Assembly: GCA_004352715.1 (NCBI GenBank)
Contig: SCFE01000049.1
Span: 1,486,475-1,550,474, forward strand
Length of the DNA: 64,000 nt
From: Hofstenia miamia
Taxonomy: Eukaryota; Xenacoelomorpha; Acoela
Reading direction: 5' to 3'
Positions 48,780 through 61,540 of this stretch are shown here, one piece after another; positions within the stretch are counted from its first letter, which is position 1; every line of letters begins with the position of its first letter. Under the pieces are notes generated by a model. The model saw nothing but the letters and a program-made list of their open reading frames with translations, was not told the origin of the DNA and did not search any database. Made by a program: the position numbers and the translations under genes.

Positions 48780-49270
48780 TTAAAACGCGTATTGTCAGGT
48801 AAACTTTTGGGTGTTGAAGTGGAGAAATCATGTCAAATACACTAAAACTAAATCAGCTAAAAGACTCAATTTAGTTCGACTTCTTTAATTTAGTGAAATC
48901 CATATCAAGGGTATCATAATGGTTTACGTATCCATGGTGTGATCAATTTTAGAATATAGTACACCTCTCTGGCACTCATCTCTTGCTAGGGCATTGAGAA
49001 TCTACAGAAGCAAGCATTAAAGACCATCTTCCTTATTTACATCTTCGAGGAACGCAGACTAAATCATTGCAACAGACTATGGAATATGATAAAAACAGAG
49101 ACCACCATCTTCACAATCTATTGCCTCCTTTCTTTGTATCAATATACAACCTCTGTCAAGGTCGAGATTTTCATTTACCAATCTTATCAATCCAGTACTA
49201 GAGATAATATTTGTACTTTGTTTTCTTGTATAATAATATCGCTATTATTCAACTTGTTAGGTTGGGGGTG
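48780..49270 (+). pseudogene. LINE reverse transcriptase C-terminal fragment
   Basis: In pieces the translation follows the end of a non-LTR RT: L-L-G-V-E-V-E-K, then I-L-E-Y-S-T-P-L-W-H-S-S-L (the L-E-Y-x-x-x-x-W block), then a possible R-R-L-N-H-C-N-R-L. Stops and frame changes throughout. CR1/Jockey-like by layout; not certain. Confidence 0.5.
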
Positions 49271-49376
49271 ATGAATATACAAATTTCTTCCTTACTGCTG
49301 TATTCTAGTAAAATCCATGACATGAGAAAAACTTGTACCAAACCTAGAAGGTTACTACATGCATTGGAAATCAATA

Positions 49377-49384
<8 letters not shown>

Positions 49385-49422
<38 letters not shown>
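49385..49422. repeat. (TA)n microsatellite
   Basis: Pure TA run. From here to 50784 I see no gene; AT-rich spacer. Confidence 0.95.
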
Positions 49423-49424
<2 letters not shown>

Positions 49425-50784
49425 CGAAATCAAGGGTTAAAAATTAAATATATTGAAGAAGCTCTAAATATTGGTTTTCAAGTTTATGTCAAAAGCAACT
49501 TGAAATAACTGTTTCATCCCATGGATTACTTGACGTTCAAGTTTATTCTTTATGAAGATGAAGGATAAAGCAGATAAGCATTTGCAAGGAAAATTCTCTT
49601 CCATTAAGCATTGAAAATGTAAGGCAATTTGTAACCACCTTGCATCCTAAAGAGTTTGTGTCACTCCCTTATACACGTTTGTGCAAATTAAAATTGACGA
49701 TTTAGATGATTCAATTAAAATAGTTTGTATAAAAGTTACTAAAAACACAATATAGATGTTTGTTGCAGTTTATATTTTCCAGTCCTGTAGTAATAATGTC
49801 ATTATAGGGCAAAATTATTATGTTCATGTGTAATTTTAGTGAGACATATAGCAACTTTTTCCTTGTGTCTTTCATCACTTACTATTGCATGCAATATTTA
49901 ACTCCTTCTTTTCCAGGACGCACTATTGTGTCATTTTACACATTTGAATATAAGGTGGGTAAGATGAATGAGACCCAGCTGGTAATAAAGCCCACTTGCT
50001 AGATCTCAGAAACTATTGAATGGGTTTAGACGAGACTAAAAAGAAATGAAAATATAGTTAATTTTGAAGATGTTTCAGAAGTTTTATCGATTTTGATTCA
50101 ATAAATCCGATTCTATAGCATCTCAAAAAAGTAATTTCAAAGCTCTTTCTTGATCTTTTATTGGCTCATCATTTGGTCAAAGACTTCATATCACTAACTA
50201 GGGGTGTAGATAAATTCTTTGCATGAAAAATTATCTCCTGCATATCCTCTATATGACCATGATTTTCAAGTATGGGATTATATAAAAAACACTGATTAGA
50301 AAAGATGTCAGTGTCACTGATAAGGCCCATGCAAGATGATGGTAATAAGCCCTGGGCTTATTATTCACACACGCCAAATCAGGTATTTTACTTCTGTATC
50401 TCCTCAAATATGAAATGATAACATTCTCATTGTTAAATTGGTCTCTTCACATGATTGTGTGTGGGCATGTGATTCACATTCACTATTGGCTGCATTTAGA
50501 TATTTATGCAGATTCAAATCTTGTCTTGTGATTTAAGAGAAGTTCAAGGTAATAGTATCACGTTTTTAAACAACTCCAGTGTTGGCACGAGCCAAGTGTG
50601 TGCGTATTCACACTCTTAACTATATTTATGATGCATTTGTCAAGAGAGAAACAATAACATTACGCACATTAATATGTGTTGAGCGCTGATTGGTGTCTAT
50701 GGTCAAAAGTGAATCTTAGACTGCTGTGTCTCAGCTTTTCAGTGATATTGAACAATTTAATTGTTTAAATGATTAATCGTCAAG

Positions 50785-51727
50785 ATGAGTGGTCAGGTGG
50801 AATGGACTTTGGTGATGCTAAAGGCTGTTGTACAAACAGTGAAAAATCTTGGTGCTTCCTAAAGAAATGCAGCAAACATTTACAATATACCGTGAGGTTT
50901 TTTTGGTAATCACCTGCTATATGGGTGAATTTAACGAAGCCTTGGACAGTCACGTGTGTCTCAACTTGTAAGACTGGCTGACATTGACATTCCCAAACTT
51001 CGAAAATGTTGACGCCTTATGTCTACAAAAATTGTAAGGTAAACAGCATTACCAACCTCTTCAGTTCATCATTGAAGACTGATGGGAGGGACTGGTTCAA
51101 ATGATTTATGCAATGACATCTTGAAATATCGATTAGAAAATTGCAGAACATGAATGCAGGAAGAGCTCAAAAGTTGAACTCTGCTATTTTTAGTGACTAC
51201 TTCTTAAAACTGGAAATGTGACTCACTGAATCTGAGCTTCCTGATAAAATCTAAACTATTGATGAAAAGTGCTGTCAACTTACTCTTCATCATTAGCAAA
51301 GGGCAATTGCTGAATGATGGCGTAAGTGAGTACATGTTACCACTTCTGAGCCTTGCTGAAAATGTGACTGTTCTAGCATGTGCATTGGGGCCAGTAAGTA
51401 ATGGATTTCCTAAAGAATATTCCTGGTAAGAGAATTTCAAAAGAATTATTTTGGAAACTGTTCAGTCCAAACTGGCAAAAATTTTTGACCCTGGAAAACG
51501 TAATCAGTTGATTCAAGGCTACAGGCATCTTCCCATTTAACAACAACATTATACCAGAAAGAACTTTCCCACATGAATCATATAGACATTTAGATTTGGC
51601 CTCTCACCTGCCACATGAATCTGAACAAGAAACAAATGTTGCATCATCAACATCATTTGTTGTTTCCCTTCAGGAACCTCATCCACTGACAATACCATTG
51701 ACATCATGCGTTGGTGACCTTCAATAA
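50785..51727 (+). pseudogene. pogo/Tigger-like (CENP-B type) transposase pseudogene
   Basis: Starts near ATG 50785 (M-S-G-Q-V-E-W). Recognisable in order with frame changes: R-N-A-A-N-I-Y-N-I-P (psq helix-turn-helix), G-E-F-N-E-A-L-D, E-N-V-T-V-L-A-C-A-L-G-P-V-S-N-G-F (DDE-1 strand), and F-K-A-T-G-I-F-P-F-N-N-N-I-I-P (the A-T-G-I-x-P-x-N C-terminal block of the DDE_1 family). Catalytic region incomplete. Dead element. Confidence 0.7.
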
Positions 51728-54258
51728 TCTAATACAACAATGCTGATTAGAAGTTCTGTCAAATAACTCAATATAACTTTTCACTGTATCACTAACACAC
51801 CAAAACTCATGCAATATTCTGATTCTGGCCAGTGAAGCCTTATGCACAAATAACAATTGCTTATGTAGGAACTTTTTACTTCTAAGAAGCACTTCAAGCA
51901 AACATCAGTTCTATCAAGCAAACAAAAGAGTAGGGCTTTGTCTTGTCACAGGCCTAGAAAAAATGGAAAAGTTAGCAATTAATCATAGTACTGCAAAATC
52001 TGTAATGAGGATGAGCAGTAGACATGAGGAAGTGTGTGGTATGGGATGACTGCATACACTAGGTGTGTGTTGGCCTTTGTTGAAGTAGCAACAAAAATTC
52101 AAATTCATCTGCTGAGGCTGTGCTAGTGTAGGCTTAGGCCTGCAGGCATTGTTTTATAATTTGTAATTATTTAACATTAAAACTCTTTTTGTTCAAAGCA
52201 AGTCTATGCATTTTAATGAAAACTTAATTTTAATTTTTTACATAAATGGAATATGATTTTCATATAATTAGGCCCAATTCACTCAATTAGGCTTAACTTT
52301 ATTATACCTATTTACATAACAAAATGTGAATGCAAGCCCTAAGAAAGTGTCAAATGTCATAAACAACTTATAAGCTACATAATTCGAAGTTTTTAAATGA
52401 AAATAGAAGTGAGCCAACATGTGTTGCTAATAAAGCCTAAAAAATGACTTGTATTCATTTGACTGTCTCATTAAAAGTTTTGAAATAATCAATGTGAACT
52501 TCTAAAATATGAAATATATAATTTGAATATAAATTCATAGAATTTGTTCAATAACTCAAGAATGTAGAGCTTAAAAACTGTTAGATGGGCCATATTAACC
52601 TCACTCACATTATTTCCTTCACAGATGTCTTGCATTGAAATGGACAATGCAAGACATTCATTGGCATCTAGAGGGTTCATAAACTTAAAAATTTTGTTAA
52701 GTCTATTGCATATGTGTTAACTCAAATAATTGTGGTCAATCAGAAACATTTCTTCTGGTAGTGCCTGATCCCAAGTTTGAAAATTCAATGAATCATTTTG
52801 TTATACAATGGAGGTTCAATAATAACAACAATAATTGAAAGGCTTGTGAGTATTAAAAGCAAATACCACTGTAAATAATAAAAACAGGTATATCTAAGCT
52901 AATTAACTGAACTGATAAAACAAATGATATTATAGCTAGCTTATGCATATCTAGAATAGGCCATGAGTGGTAACAATAAATTAATAAAGATATAACTTTG
53001 GCATAGCCATGCTTGTTTCAATGGAATTCTTTGTTCTACATATATGGAAACTGGAAACTGTAACACTTAAATCTTAATGATTATGCATAATACTGTTAAC
53101 ATTTTCACTCTACCCTGATGCTGAACCAATGCTGATTCTGAATAGCATAGAGATCCATTGCATATTAATAAAATTACAAATAAACTAAAATAAAGCTATA
53201 AATTTTAAATCAATATGATCTGCATGTGTTCAGGCTACCTATTTAGATCAATGAAATTTCTTTGTGTTATTTACAAAATAATGTATAACTCCAGCAAAAA
53301 AATTAGAAAAAATGTTCAAACACAAAACACTTCAACAACAGTACACAAGTCTTTTTAACTCAGTAAAATGCCATGGTCTGGACACACACAATTATGTTAT
53401 CACACAAAATCAACAAGTCTACTTGTAAATACACCTGATGAGGACAGGTAATTTATTAATTTTCACTGAGTATGTCTCATCAAGATACAACAAACATTCT
53501 GCAATATCTTTGCCCTACTGGAACCATAGACATCAAAACTTTCCCCAAGATGTCACATATGAACTTAAAAAAGATAACAAGAAACAAAGAGGGATAAAAT
53601 TGCTTAAAATGCTATATATTCAATTATTGATTAAAAATAGGTAACTTAGTAAGTTTTCAGGGAATAAACTCCTACAAGCATTGCCATGCAAATCTGAGTG
53701 TTGAATAAAAACCAAAATTTAAATGCACATGCAGCAAAAATACACTAATACATATACCTATATTATAAAAGCACTGTGAAATAAAAATTCCTACTCCATT
53801 TCTAAATGGACTCCATTTCTAGATTGACTGAGCTTTCACTTCATTTTACCAGAATAATCACAATTTTGATCTGTTCTTTAACATGTTAAAAAGAAATAGC
53901 TTTCTAATAGAAAACCATATTGTCTATCATATAGCATCTAATTAAAAACAAATAGCTGAAATATGACTATTTTCAATAGACATGATTCATTAAATAGCCC
54001 AAAGAACTTTAAAAATACAATAGTATTTCATTATTTATTTAATCTTGAAGTTTTTTTTGTTTTTACTTAATTCGCATTGCCATTTTCTTCATTGGTCCTC
54101 ATTGTTTTGAAATTATAATTTCTTTGGAAACTTTAACATGGCATTTTTGACCAAAATAAATTCATATATTATTTGCTTAATGTAGTAGAAGTTCTTATTT
54201 GCTATAATATTAGAAATAATTAAGCAAGGTTAGTATACTCCTCAATTATTGAAGATAT
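51728..54258. other. CpG-depleted spacer, no gene seen
   Basis: 2.5 kb without a convincing frame, with almost no CG dinucleotide. No clear repeat ends. Confidence 0.6.
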
Positions 54259-54575
54259 TGTAGAGTCACTCAGGGTCCTATTTTGATTAATTTTATTGCT
54301 TTAATTATCTGGCATTCTAATTTAGTGTTATGTCATGATGACATATTGATTTAATGCTATCAATTTAATGATATAAATTTCTCTTATTTTCAAGTGCAGT
54401 ATTTTAATCAATTTATTATTTATCCACTTGATTTGATCTGACATGTTATTGCTCATTTAATTTTGCAAGGGAATTCATGTGAAGTCTTGTAAGCACATAC
54501 TAGGTAATAATTTAAAAAAATTGTTATAAATATGTGAGGAACTTGTAGCAAATGCACAATAAAATTTTTTCTCAC
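54259..54575 (+). repeat. LTR-like repeat, copy 1, strongly CpG-decayed
   Basis: Begins tgtagagtcactcaggg, includes tttaattttgcaaggg and ends with gtagcaaatgcacaataaaa, paralleling 57876-58181 (tgtagagtcgctcaggg, tttaattttgcgagggg, gtagcgaatgttcaataga). The differences include CG in copy 2 replaced by CA here. Confidence 0.65.
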
Positions 54576-57036
54576 TTCAACATCATTTGCTTTTTAAATT
54601 TTATTAACTTTGCTAACGCCTTTTTAGATGTGTTATGGATTTTAATGTAATAATTTTTGTTTAAGATCTGGTGATGATTTGGGAGTTACTCTGCTGTGTC
54701 TGGGGTGACAACTAGCACCTTAGCAGATGTCAGCCCAAATCATGGTCACTTTAAGTTTCAGCTACATGTACATGTAGGGAGTAACAACTTTTATTTTGAT
54801 CATTTCATTCTAGTACATGCACTTACATAACACCCTGCAGATATATTAAGCCATCTGCAAACATGAATGCATGTTAACTACATGCCATTTGTTTATTCTT
54901 TACATTAGCTGAGATTATAGAACTCAGAGCTAAATTGTTTATTTGAGCTAGAAATTAATACTTGAGACACACAATTAGCACCTTGGCAAGTAAGGTTGGC
55001 TTCCTGGACATGGCTTCAGCATGATGCTGTGTGAATTAGTCACTGCAGGAAATATATTCTTAGTGGATGACTTCTGTTTTTCTTTACTGAATTGGTGAAC
55101 TACCCATGTTCTCTCTTTTGTTAGAATGTGGGTCACTCTCTACAATGGTAGCCTCTGCAACCTTTGAATTAACCTTTGAGTTTCTCAGTACCACTGGAGT
55201 AGCTAGAGCTCTCCCATGATTCTACAATCTGTAAAAATTGAATAATGTTTTTGCTTTACTTGTAAATTTTGCTTCCATCCATTATAAATTATCACATATT
55301 GTAAAAAGTAATCAAGTGCTAATAAATCAAATCAATTTATGCATCTCATCCCACATTGTTCACAGGCATATTTTGTATGCTGTTTCCAAAATTCAGCTGT
55401 TTAATGGCATTGATAATAGATCAACCAGATAAATTCTTTTTGTTTTATTTTCAACTGAAATAACAATTATGCTAGCTTTATACAATGATTTTTTCACTCA
55501 CCATTTATACATTTATTGGTATCTGAAAACCCCCTCATTTTGTTTGAATTTTTACACTTAATACTCAAGTAGAGTTCATTTTTCACAACAATTGATTGTG
55601 ATTATAGCAGTTTTTGAACATTTGTTCATTAAATATTTATTTCTATGCTTTAAATTTATTATGAATTTTCCTTTTCTTCCAATGAATGGTTGACATTATT
55701 ACAGGTTTTTGTTATGTTAGCAAATTATTAGTGTGATACTAGATAGAATGATGAAAAGTACACCCACATTTCATAGTAATTATTAAATTTGTATCACTTA
55801 AAATGATGATTCAAATATATCAAATGTTATAACAAATGAAATAATTGAAATCATACATGACTTTTGATTCCAATTCTCCTACATGAAAGAGGTGTTTGAA
55901 TAACTAGTCATTAGTATAAAATATATTGACATCCATATATTCTGAGAGATTTTAATGTATTGTAAAAGACATTAGATATTTTCTAAATTTTACCAGTGGC
56001 ATAAGTTTTGTGGAAAATGAGTATTCCACACTTCAAAACATAAAAACAACTTACTCTGGTGAAAAGAAAAAATCAACCATCACTATTACAGTCATGGTAA
56101 AGACTGAAAATTTGCATTAAAAGCACTTCATTCTAGTTAAAAAGATTGAAATTTCAATAATTGCATCTGCAAATGGGCTCTGTTGAACTCATGATTATTA
56201 TAGTTTAAGATGGAAATGCTTGCCTAATACATCATTGCATAGATTGGGCTAAATTATACATTCCAGATAGTAATAAAATGATATTACACTTGTCAATTTA
56301 TTGACTTGAGTTGTTGGTTCATAAACCTATCTGATATAGTCTCTATCATTTTATTAATACATCTATACTTGCAAACATTGTTACAACTTTTATCCTTGAA
56401 TTTAATAAATTTTTTGGCTTCCATCACTTACACTAATTTGAATATTCCTTAAATTTTCAAGTCATAGTAGAGTGAGCTTGTGCCCTGGTTAAGGGATTTT
56501 GCAGGGGTCAAATAAATTATTAATTTGTAATTTTCACAAACTTCTAAGTGATTTGGTTTTTATTTTGTAATAATTTAACATGGCTTAATATTTTTTTGTT
56601 CCCTCACACTTGTATTTTAACCAAATCTTTAACCTAATATATTTAAAAAAGATATTATATACATTGGTTTTTGGCTCTATTGGGAACATTATTATTTGTA
56701 ATTGTCTGACAAATTCCTTACCTATTCTACCTCTCAAATTCATTGTGAAATTTTTGTTGAATTATACAAAATATATATTATGTAGGCCTATGCATTTACA
56801 AATGTATGTGTTTAGAAAGGAGAACTAATCATGGAATTGTGACTAATTTGGGAGTGAATAATGCTTGACATGGTGATTAAATGTTAGCCAGAACCAATTG
56901 ATGCTTTGCATTGGGTAAAAGAATTTATCAAATTCTTTAATAATCAACTTGATGGGTCAAAGATTAAAGGCATGTTGGTCTGGATTGGTCATTTCAAATG
57001 TATTTACACACAAATTTACCCCCAAATCCTTGCCCT
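54576..57036. other. CpG-depleted spacer, no gene seen
   Basis: Only one CG (about 54615) noticed. No open frame with family similarity. Confidence 0.6.
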
Positions 57037-57875
57037 TTTTCAGTAATAGTTTAAAATTGCATTTGATATACTATGTGAGATAATTCCGGAGTCTAGAATG
57101 GAAAGGATTAATAATTGAAAATAAGGGGATAAAATGGCGTGAAATGTTTTGTAGAAGGTAGCATTAAGGCCACCAAGTCCTGGACAATTCTTTAGTTTAT
57201 TTATTGCGTTTAGAATTTCATCAATGGAAATTTTATGATTCAAATTGGCACTTTCACCTAAGGAAATTTTTGGGAAGGTCAAATCATTGTTTTCAAAATC
57301 TAGATTTGATTTTTTGTAAAGATTTCTATAGAAATTCATAAATGTACTGATAATATCGTCTTGATTTTCAGAAATTGTATTATTACTTAACCTTACATGC
57401 TCATTATTGATTTATTGATGTAGTTTTTAATGTCCTTAGTACTACCTTCATCAATTTCAAATTCAATGTTTTTAATATATTCTAATTCATCCTTGGCAAT
57501 TTCGTTAGTAATATTGCGTATTTCAGTTTCATAAGATTTCCTAAGTATTTCGTGGTCATATATATCTGGGGTCAAAGAAGCTAGTTGTCGCTCACAGAAC
57601 CTGATTTTATAAAAGCGATTATTTTCAATGGTTCTCTGCCTATTTTGCAGTAGTAATTTTACCCTTACTTTCATGATTGACCACTTGGTTTGGATATTTG
57701 AGATATTTGCATCATGTAATGATAATTTAATTAGATTAGAAATATCACCATTGATGTTTTCTAATGAGGTGGATTTCATCTGCCAAGCACCTGGACCAGT
57801 AGTTCGTTTGGTTGCAAATGTAGTTAGTAGGGGTTTGTGATCTGATGAGTCAATTGATAATACCTTTGATTGTAT
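57037..57875 (-). pseudogene. LINE ORF2 fragment: linker and start of the reverse transcriptase
   Basis: Reading right to left: G-A-W-Q-M-K-S-T-S-L-E linker at about 57780, then a helical region, then N-F-Y-R-N-L-Y-K and I-S-I-D-E-I-L-N-A-I-N-K-L-K, followed by C-P-G-L-G-G-L-N-A-T-F-Y-K, the RT finger block normally K-x-P-G-x-D-G. The D is Gly here. It stops before the palm, and a frame break lies near 57340-57392. About 340 bp repeat 58641-58982. Confidence 0.75.
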
Positions 57876-58181
57876 TGTAGAGTCGCTCAGGGACTTTTGG
57901 TGATTTTATTCTCTAAACATTTATTTTGTATTTCTATGTCACTCTGACGTCAGTGTTTATTTTCGATCTCAGGTTGCTATTGCTAATTTGACGTCCCCTC
58001 AATGGTGCTTATTGTTGCTCAAATTTAATTTTGCGAGGGGAAAGAATTTGATCCTGTTAAATTACATGGACATTTGATTATTGTAAACAAAGGCAGGTGA
58101 TCATTAAACATTTGTATATAAGCTGAGACAACTGTAGCGAATGTTCAATAGACTTTGTCTACTCTTAACTACCGCACTTAC
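57876..58181 (+). repeat. LTR-like repeat, copy 2, with TATA box
   Basis: Starts tgtagagtcgctcaggg directly inside LINE sequence. Contains gtatataagctgag at about 58114 as a plausible promoter and aatagactttgtctact near the end. The sequence is cut off by an N gap, so the right end and any internal part are missing. Confidence 0.65.
58115..58122 (+). promoter_or_regulatory. Putative TATA box of the LTR
   Basis: tatataag roughly 240 bases into the LTR-like repeat, a usual place for the U3 promoter. Confidence 0.4.
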
Positions 58182-58640
58182 NNNNNNNNNNNNNNNNNNN
58201 NNNNNNNNNNNNNNNNNNNNNNNNNNNNNNNNNNNNNNNNNNNNNNNNNNNNNNNNNNNNNNNNNNNNNNNNNNNNNNNNNNNNNNNNNNNNNNNNNNNN
58301 NNNNNNNNNNNNNNNNNNNNNNNNNNNNNNNNNNNNNNNNNNNNNNNNNNNNNNNNNNNNNNNNNNNNNNNNNNNNNNNNNNNNNNNNNNNNNNNNNNNN
58401 NNNNNNNNNNNNNNNNNNNNNNNNNNNNNNNNNNNNNNNNNNNNNNNNNNNNNNNNNNNNNNNNNNNNNNNNNNNNNNNNNNNNNNNNNNNNNNNNNNNN
58501 NNNNNNNNNNNNNNNNNNNNNNNNNNNNNNNNNNNNNNNNNNNNNNNNNNNNNNNNNNNNNNNNNNNNNNNNNNNNNNNNNNNNNNNNNNNNNNNNNNNN
58601 NNNNNNNNNNNNNNNNNNNNNNNNNNNNNNNNNNNNNNNN
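58182..58640. other. N gap (459 bases)
   Basis: The right contig begins with LINE sequence already present left of the gap (57537-57878), but without the LTR insertion. Confidence 0.9.
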
Positions 58641-59607
58641 TCCTAAGTGTTTCGTGGTCATATATATCTGGGGTCAAAGAAGCTAGTTGTTGCTCACAGA
58701 ACCTGATTTTATAAAAGTGATTATTTTCAATGGTTCTCTGCCTATTTTGCAGTAGTAATTTTACCCTTACTTTCATGATTGACCACTTGGTTTGGATATT
58801 TGAGATATTTGCATCATGTAATGATAATTTAATTAGATTAGAAATATCACCATTGATGTTTTCTAATGAGGTGGATTTCATCTGCCAAGCACCTGGACCA
58901 GTAGTTCGTTTGGTTGCGAATGTAGTTAGTAGGGGTTTGTGATCTGATGCGTCAATTGATAATACCTTTGATTGTATTGTATTTAGGTCTTTGCTTGCAA
59001 AACAGTGATCAATCCTCGACGAGTACCTGTTAATGTTATTAAAATATGTATGTGCTAGATTTTCAGCATTTGCAGTAGTATCTAAAAGATTAAATTTAGT
59101 AAGAAAATTATTATTTAAGTAGTTGTATCTTGTTAATGATAGATTTACATTTGAAATAGAATTGTTGACATCCTCTTTGAGATAGTAGCAATTTGAGTCT
59201 CCTGCACTAAGTAGAGATTTAAAGTTAAAAGTGTTTAAGCATTTAGTAATAAAATTTATGGTATTCTTATATTCCTCTTTACCTAAATAGTGGTTTATAA
59301 TGCATAAATCATTGCGTTTTTGGTAGAAAATTTGTGCTGCAGGGCATTCGTGTTTTAAGACTAAAGGTGGGCTGTTTTTGTTCCACAAGGAAATTAGCCC
59401 ACCTTTTCTTGTTGTTGTCTTTTTAGTGACCAAAAAGTTATACCCTTTTTTCCCAAAGTATGTTTCTGCATTTGCAGAAATTTCAGATATTTTTGCTTCC
59501 TGTAACATTATATAGTCTGGCTTGAAAAGACTAAGGTATTCAACAATTTTTATTAATTTTCTTAGTGAAACTATTCTGTTAACATTATAATTTACTAACC
59601 TAAGCAT
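58641..59607 (-). CDS. LINE ORF2, APE-type endonuclease domain
   Basis: Starts M-L-R-L-V-N-Y-N-V-N-R at 59607. Endonuclease/exonuclease/phosphatase signatures in order: N-x-N-x-x-R, M-L-Q-E-A-K-I, R-K-G-G-L-I-S-L-W, S-A-G-D-S-N-C, Y-S-S-R-I-D-H-C-F and S-D-H-K-P-L-L. These are the metal-binding and catalytic residues of the target-nicking nuclease of L1/Tx1-type LINEs. The frame is intact through the domain and continues into the linker (A-W-Q-M-K-S-T), ending at the gap. ORF1 lies just upstream. Confidence 0.9.
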
Positions 59608-59654
59608 TTAAAACACAAAAAAAGAAAAGAAACAGGAAAGCTGCAAAAAAGGTG

Positions 59655-60464
59655 ATAGTAGTTTACTTAGCTAGGTTACTTAGTGTAGAAGGGTTCAGTA
59701 TAGGAGGGTTTTCTACAATTTGTAAGGGTTCAGGATAAAAAAGGCCTAATGGCATTGATGGGCGGGATGGGACCTTGGTCAAAGGCGTGAAGACTTTCAT
59801 CTTCTTGGGAGTTGTGAAAAGGTTCTCACTACTTCTCCTCTGGTGGTACCTGCGGGCTCAGGTTTGGGGGACAGACGCGATTTTTGGGCTTTGGACTGGG
59901 GTGGCTGGTATCCACCCTACCAATGGTTCCTTGTTCACAGTATTAGCTTCAGCTTCATCCAATTTCTTCTCATATTCTTCCATTTTGTCTGCTAAATGTG
60001 CAGCTTTGTAGGAATCAAACACGTTGTTTGCCCATTCTGGAATTGGCAAATGGTTCATAAATCTTGAATGACCCAGCAATCTCTATAGGGCTTTCTAAGA
60101 GAATCGCCATTTCTTCAGCCACGTCCGGACTTGCAATTACTTGAAGTGCATGAAGAAGACAAGTGGAGCACCTTGTTGTCACCAACATTCTTGAAATTTG
60201 GATTTTCAATACTGCATCAGGGTTCTGCGATTTGATCAGTTCACATATCTTTCATCCCAGCTGATTGTAACAATCCCTAAAAAATAAAGTTCTGTCTTGA
60301 CCACCAGCAGGTGGGGCTGGAAGGATAAAAGTTTCTGTCAAGCTGTTAAATTTGCTGGCATCAAAGGACAGATCTTCTACATTTGCAGGAGCTTCAAGAG
60401 TAACGCCTTCAGCAAAAGCAGCAGTTGTGGGGGACCTAGAGGTTATGACTTGGGCATACGCCAT
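59655..60464 (-). pseudogene. LINE ORF1 (gag-like), with frameshifts
   Basis: Begins M-A-Y-A-Q-V-I-T-S-R at about 60464. Readable pieces: A-P-A-N-V-E-D-L-S-F-D, L-F-F-R-D-C-Y-N-Q-L-G, L-K-I-Q-I-S-R-M-L, N-H-L-P-I-P-E-W-A-N-N-V-F, and K-M-E-E-Y-E-K-K-L-D-E-A-E, which is coiled-coil-like. Shifts near 60250 and 60080. Position before ORF2 on the same strand identifies it as ORF1; the fold is not recognised. Confidence 0.65.
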
Positions 60465-60730
60465 TGTATAAAATTTAAAGTAGCAAACAAGCAATACAAA
60501 AAGAAAACTTACTGTTGGGGAAATGATGCTGGGAGGGGAGAAAGTCTTCAAAGACGACAGTGGGTGGAGCAGGGAGAAGATGAGAACTATAGATGGGAGG
60601 TTAACTGTAGAAAAAGATGAGATGAATATGATAGGAAGTGGCAAAGCCAAAAACAGCAAAAGCAAGCAAAAACGTGAAAACAAGCAGTGAAAAGTGTTGA
60701 CAACAATCATCAACACCCACGCCAGCTACG
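60465..60730 (-). other. Probable LINE 5' UTR
   Basis: Sequence upstream of ORF1 with purine-rich text on the + strand; composition changes at about 60730, where CpG nearly disappears. Confidence 0.4.
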
Positions 60731-61540
60731 TATATTATAGTATTTTGGGTTTAACTAAGCATATTTTTTACATTTCAACTTTAAGTGAATTTATATATCT
60801 TGTTATTTATTATTTACATTATTAAATACCATATGGCTGCATTTTTGCATATGAATAATGCACTATTTACTATTTTTGCTTACTACCCATTTACAAGCAT
60901 TTATACATTTAGAAAGCAATTGGATAGATGAGTTAATGCCTTCATATGTATACATTAGCTAAAATACAGGGGCAATTGATCATTTGTATTATGTGTCCTC
61001 ATTTCTATGGCAACTACAATAAAAGGAAAATTTAGAGAATGCATTTCATACCAAGTTACAACAGACAAATGGAATACTAATGTAAATGATGACAAGCATG
61101 TAAAAGCCAAAAACCAATTAAACTGATAAAGATGTGTAGAGTTGAAAAAATATGCAACAGTCTACAAGTGTGTAAAAGCCAAAAGAAATGTAAGTGTCAA
61201 GCTATACAAAATGAGACCAGCATGTAAAGTCTACAACTGCATAAAACTAATATAACTGCATATAAAGAAAACATATAAATGTATTAGTCATAATAAAAGC
61301 ACTGCATGTGTAATTTTTTAGAAAATGAAATTGTGCATAAACAATTTTAAATTTTTTGGAAAACATGCTTTTTTCATGTTAGTCAATATTTTATACACCT
61401 GTAATGTTGTATTTTGGATATTAGATAAAACAAACTTGCCTTTGTCATGTATATCAGACATTTCAATTTTTCATTCATTTATTAAGGCTATATTTCATAT
61501 GCTTGTCATACATTAGCACCATTTCTGAGCATGTGAGTAA
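60731..61540. other. CpG-depleted spacer, nothing recognised
   Basis: Rich in tgtaaa and cataaa words; short repeats of the type gtgtaaaagcca occur at about 61098-61180. No frame. Confidence 0.5.

Noticed and set aside
57628-57840. 70-codon + strand frame, repeated at 58730-58942
   Set aside because: Antisense shadow of the LINE ORF2 linker on the - strand, duplicated with it.
58155-58686. Long frames crossing the gap at 58182-58640
   Set aside because: Mostly N; they join an LTR end to a LINE fragment.
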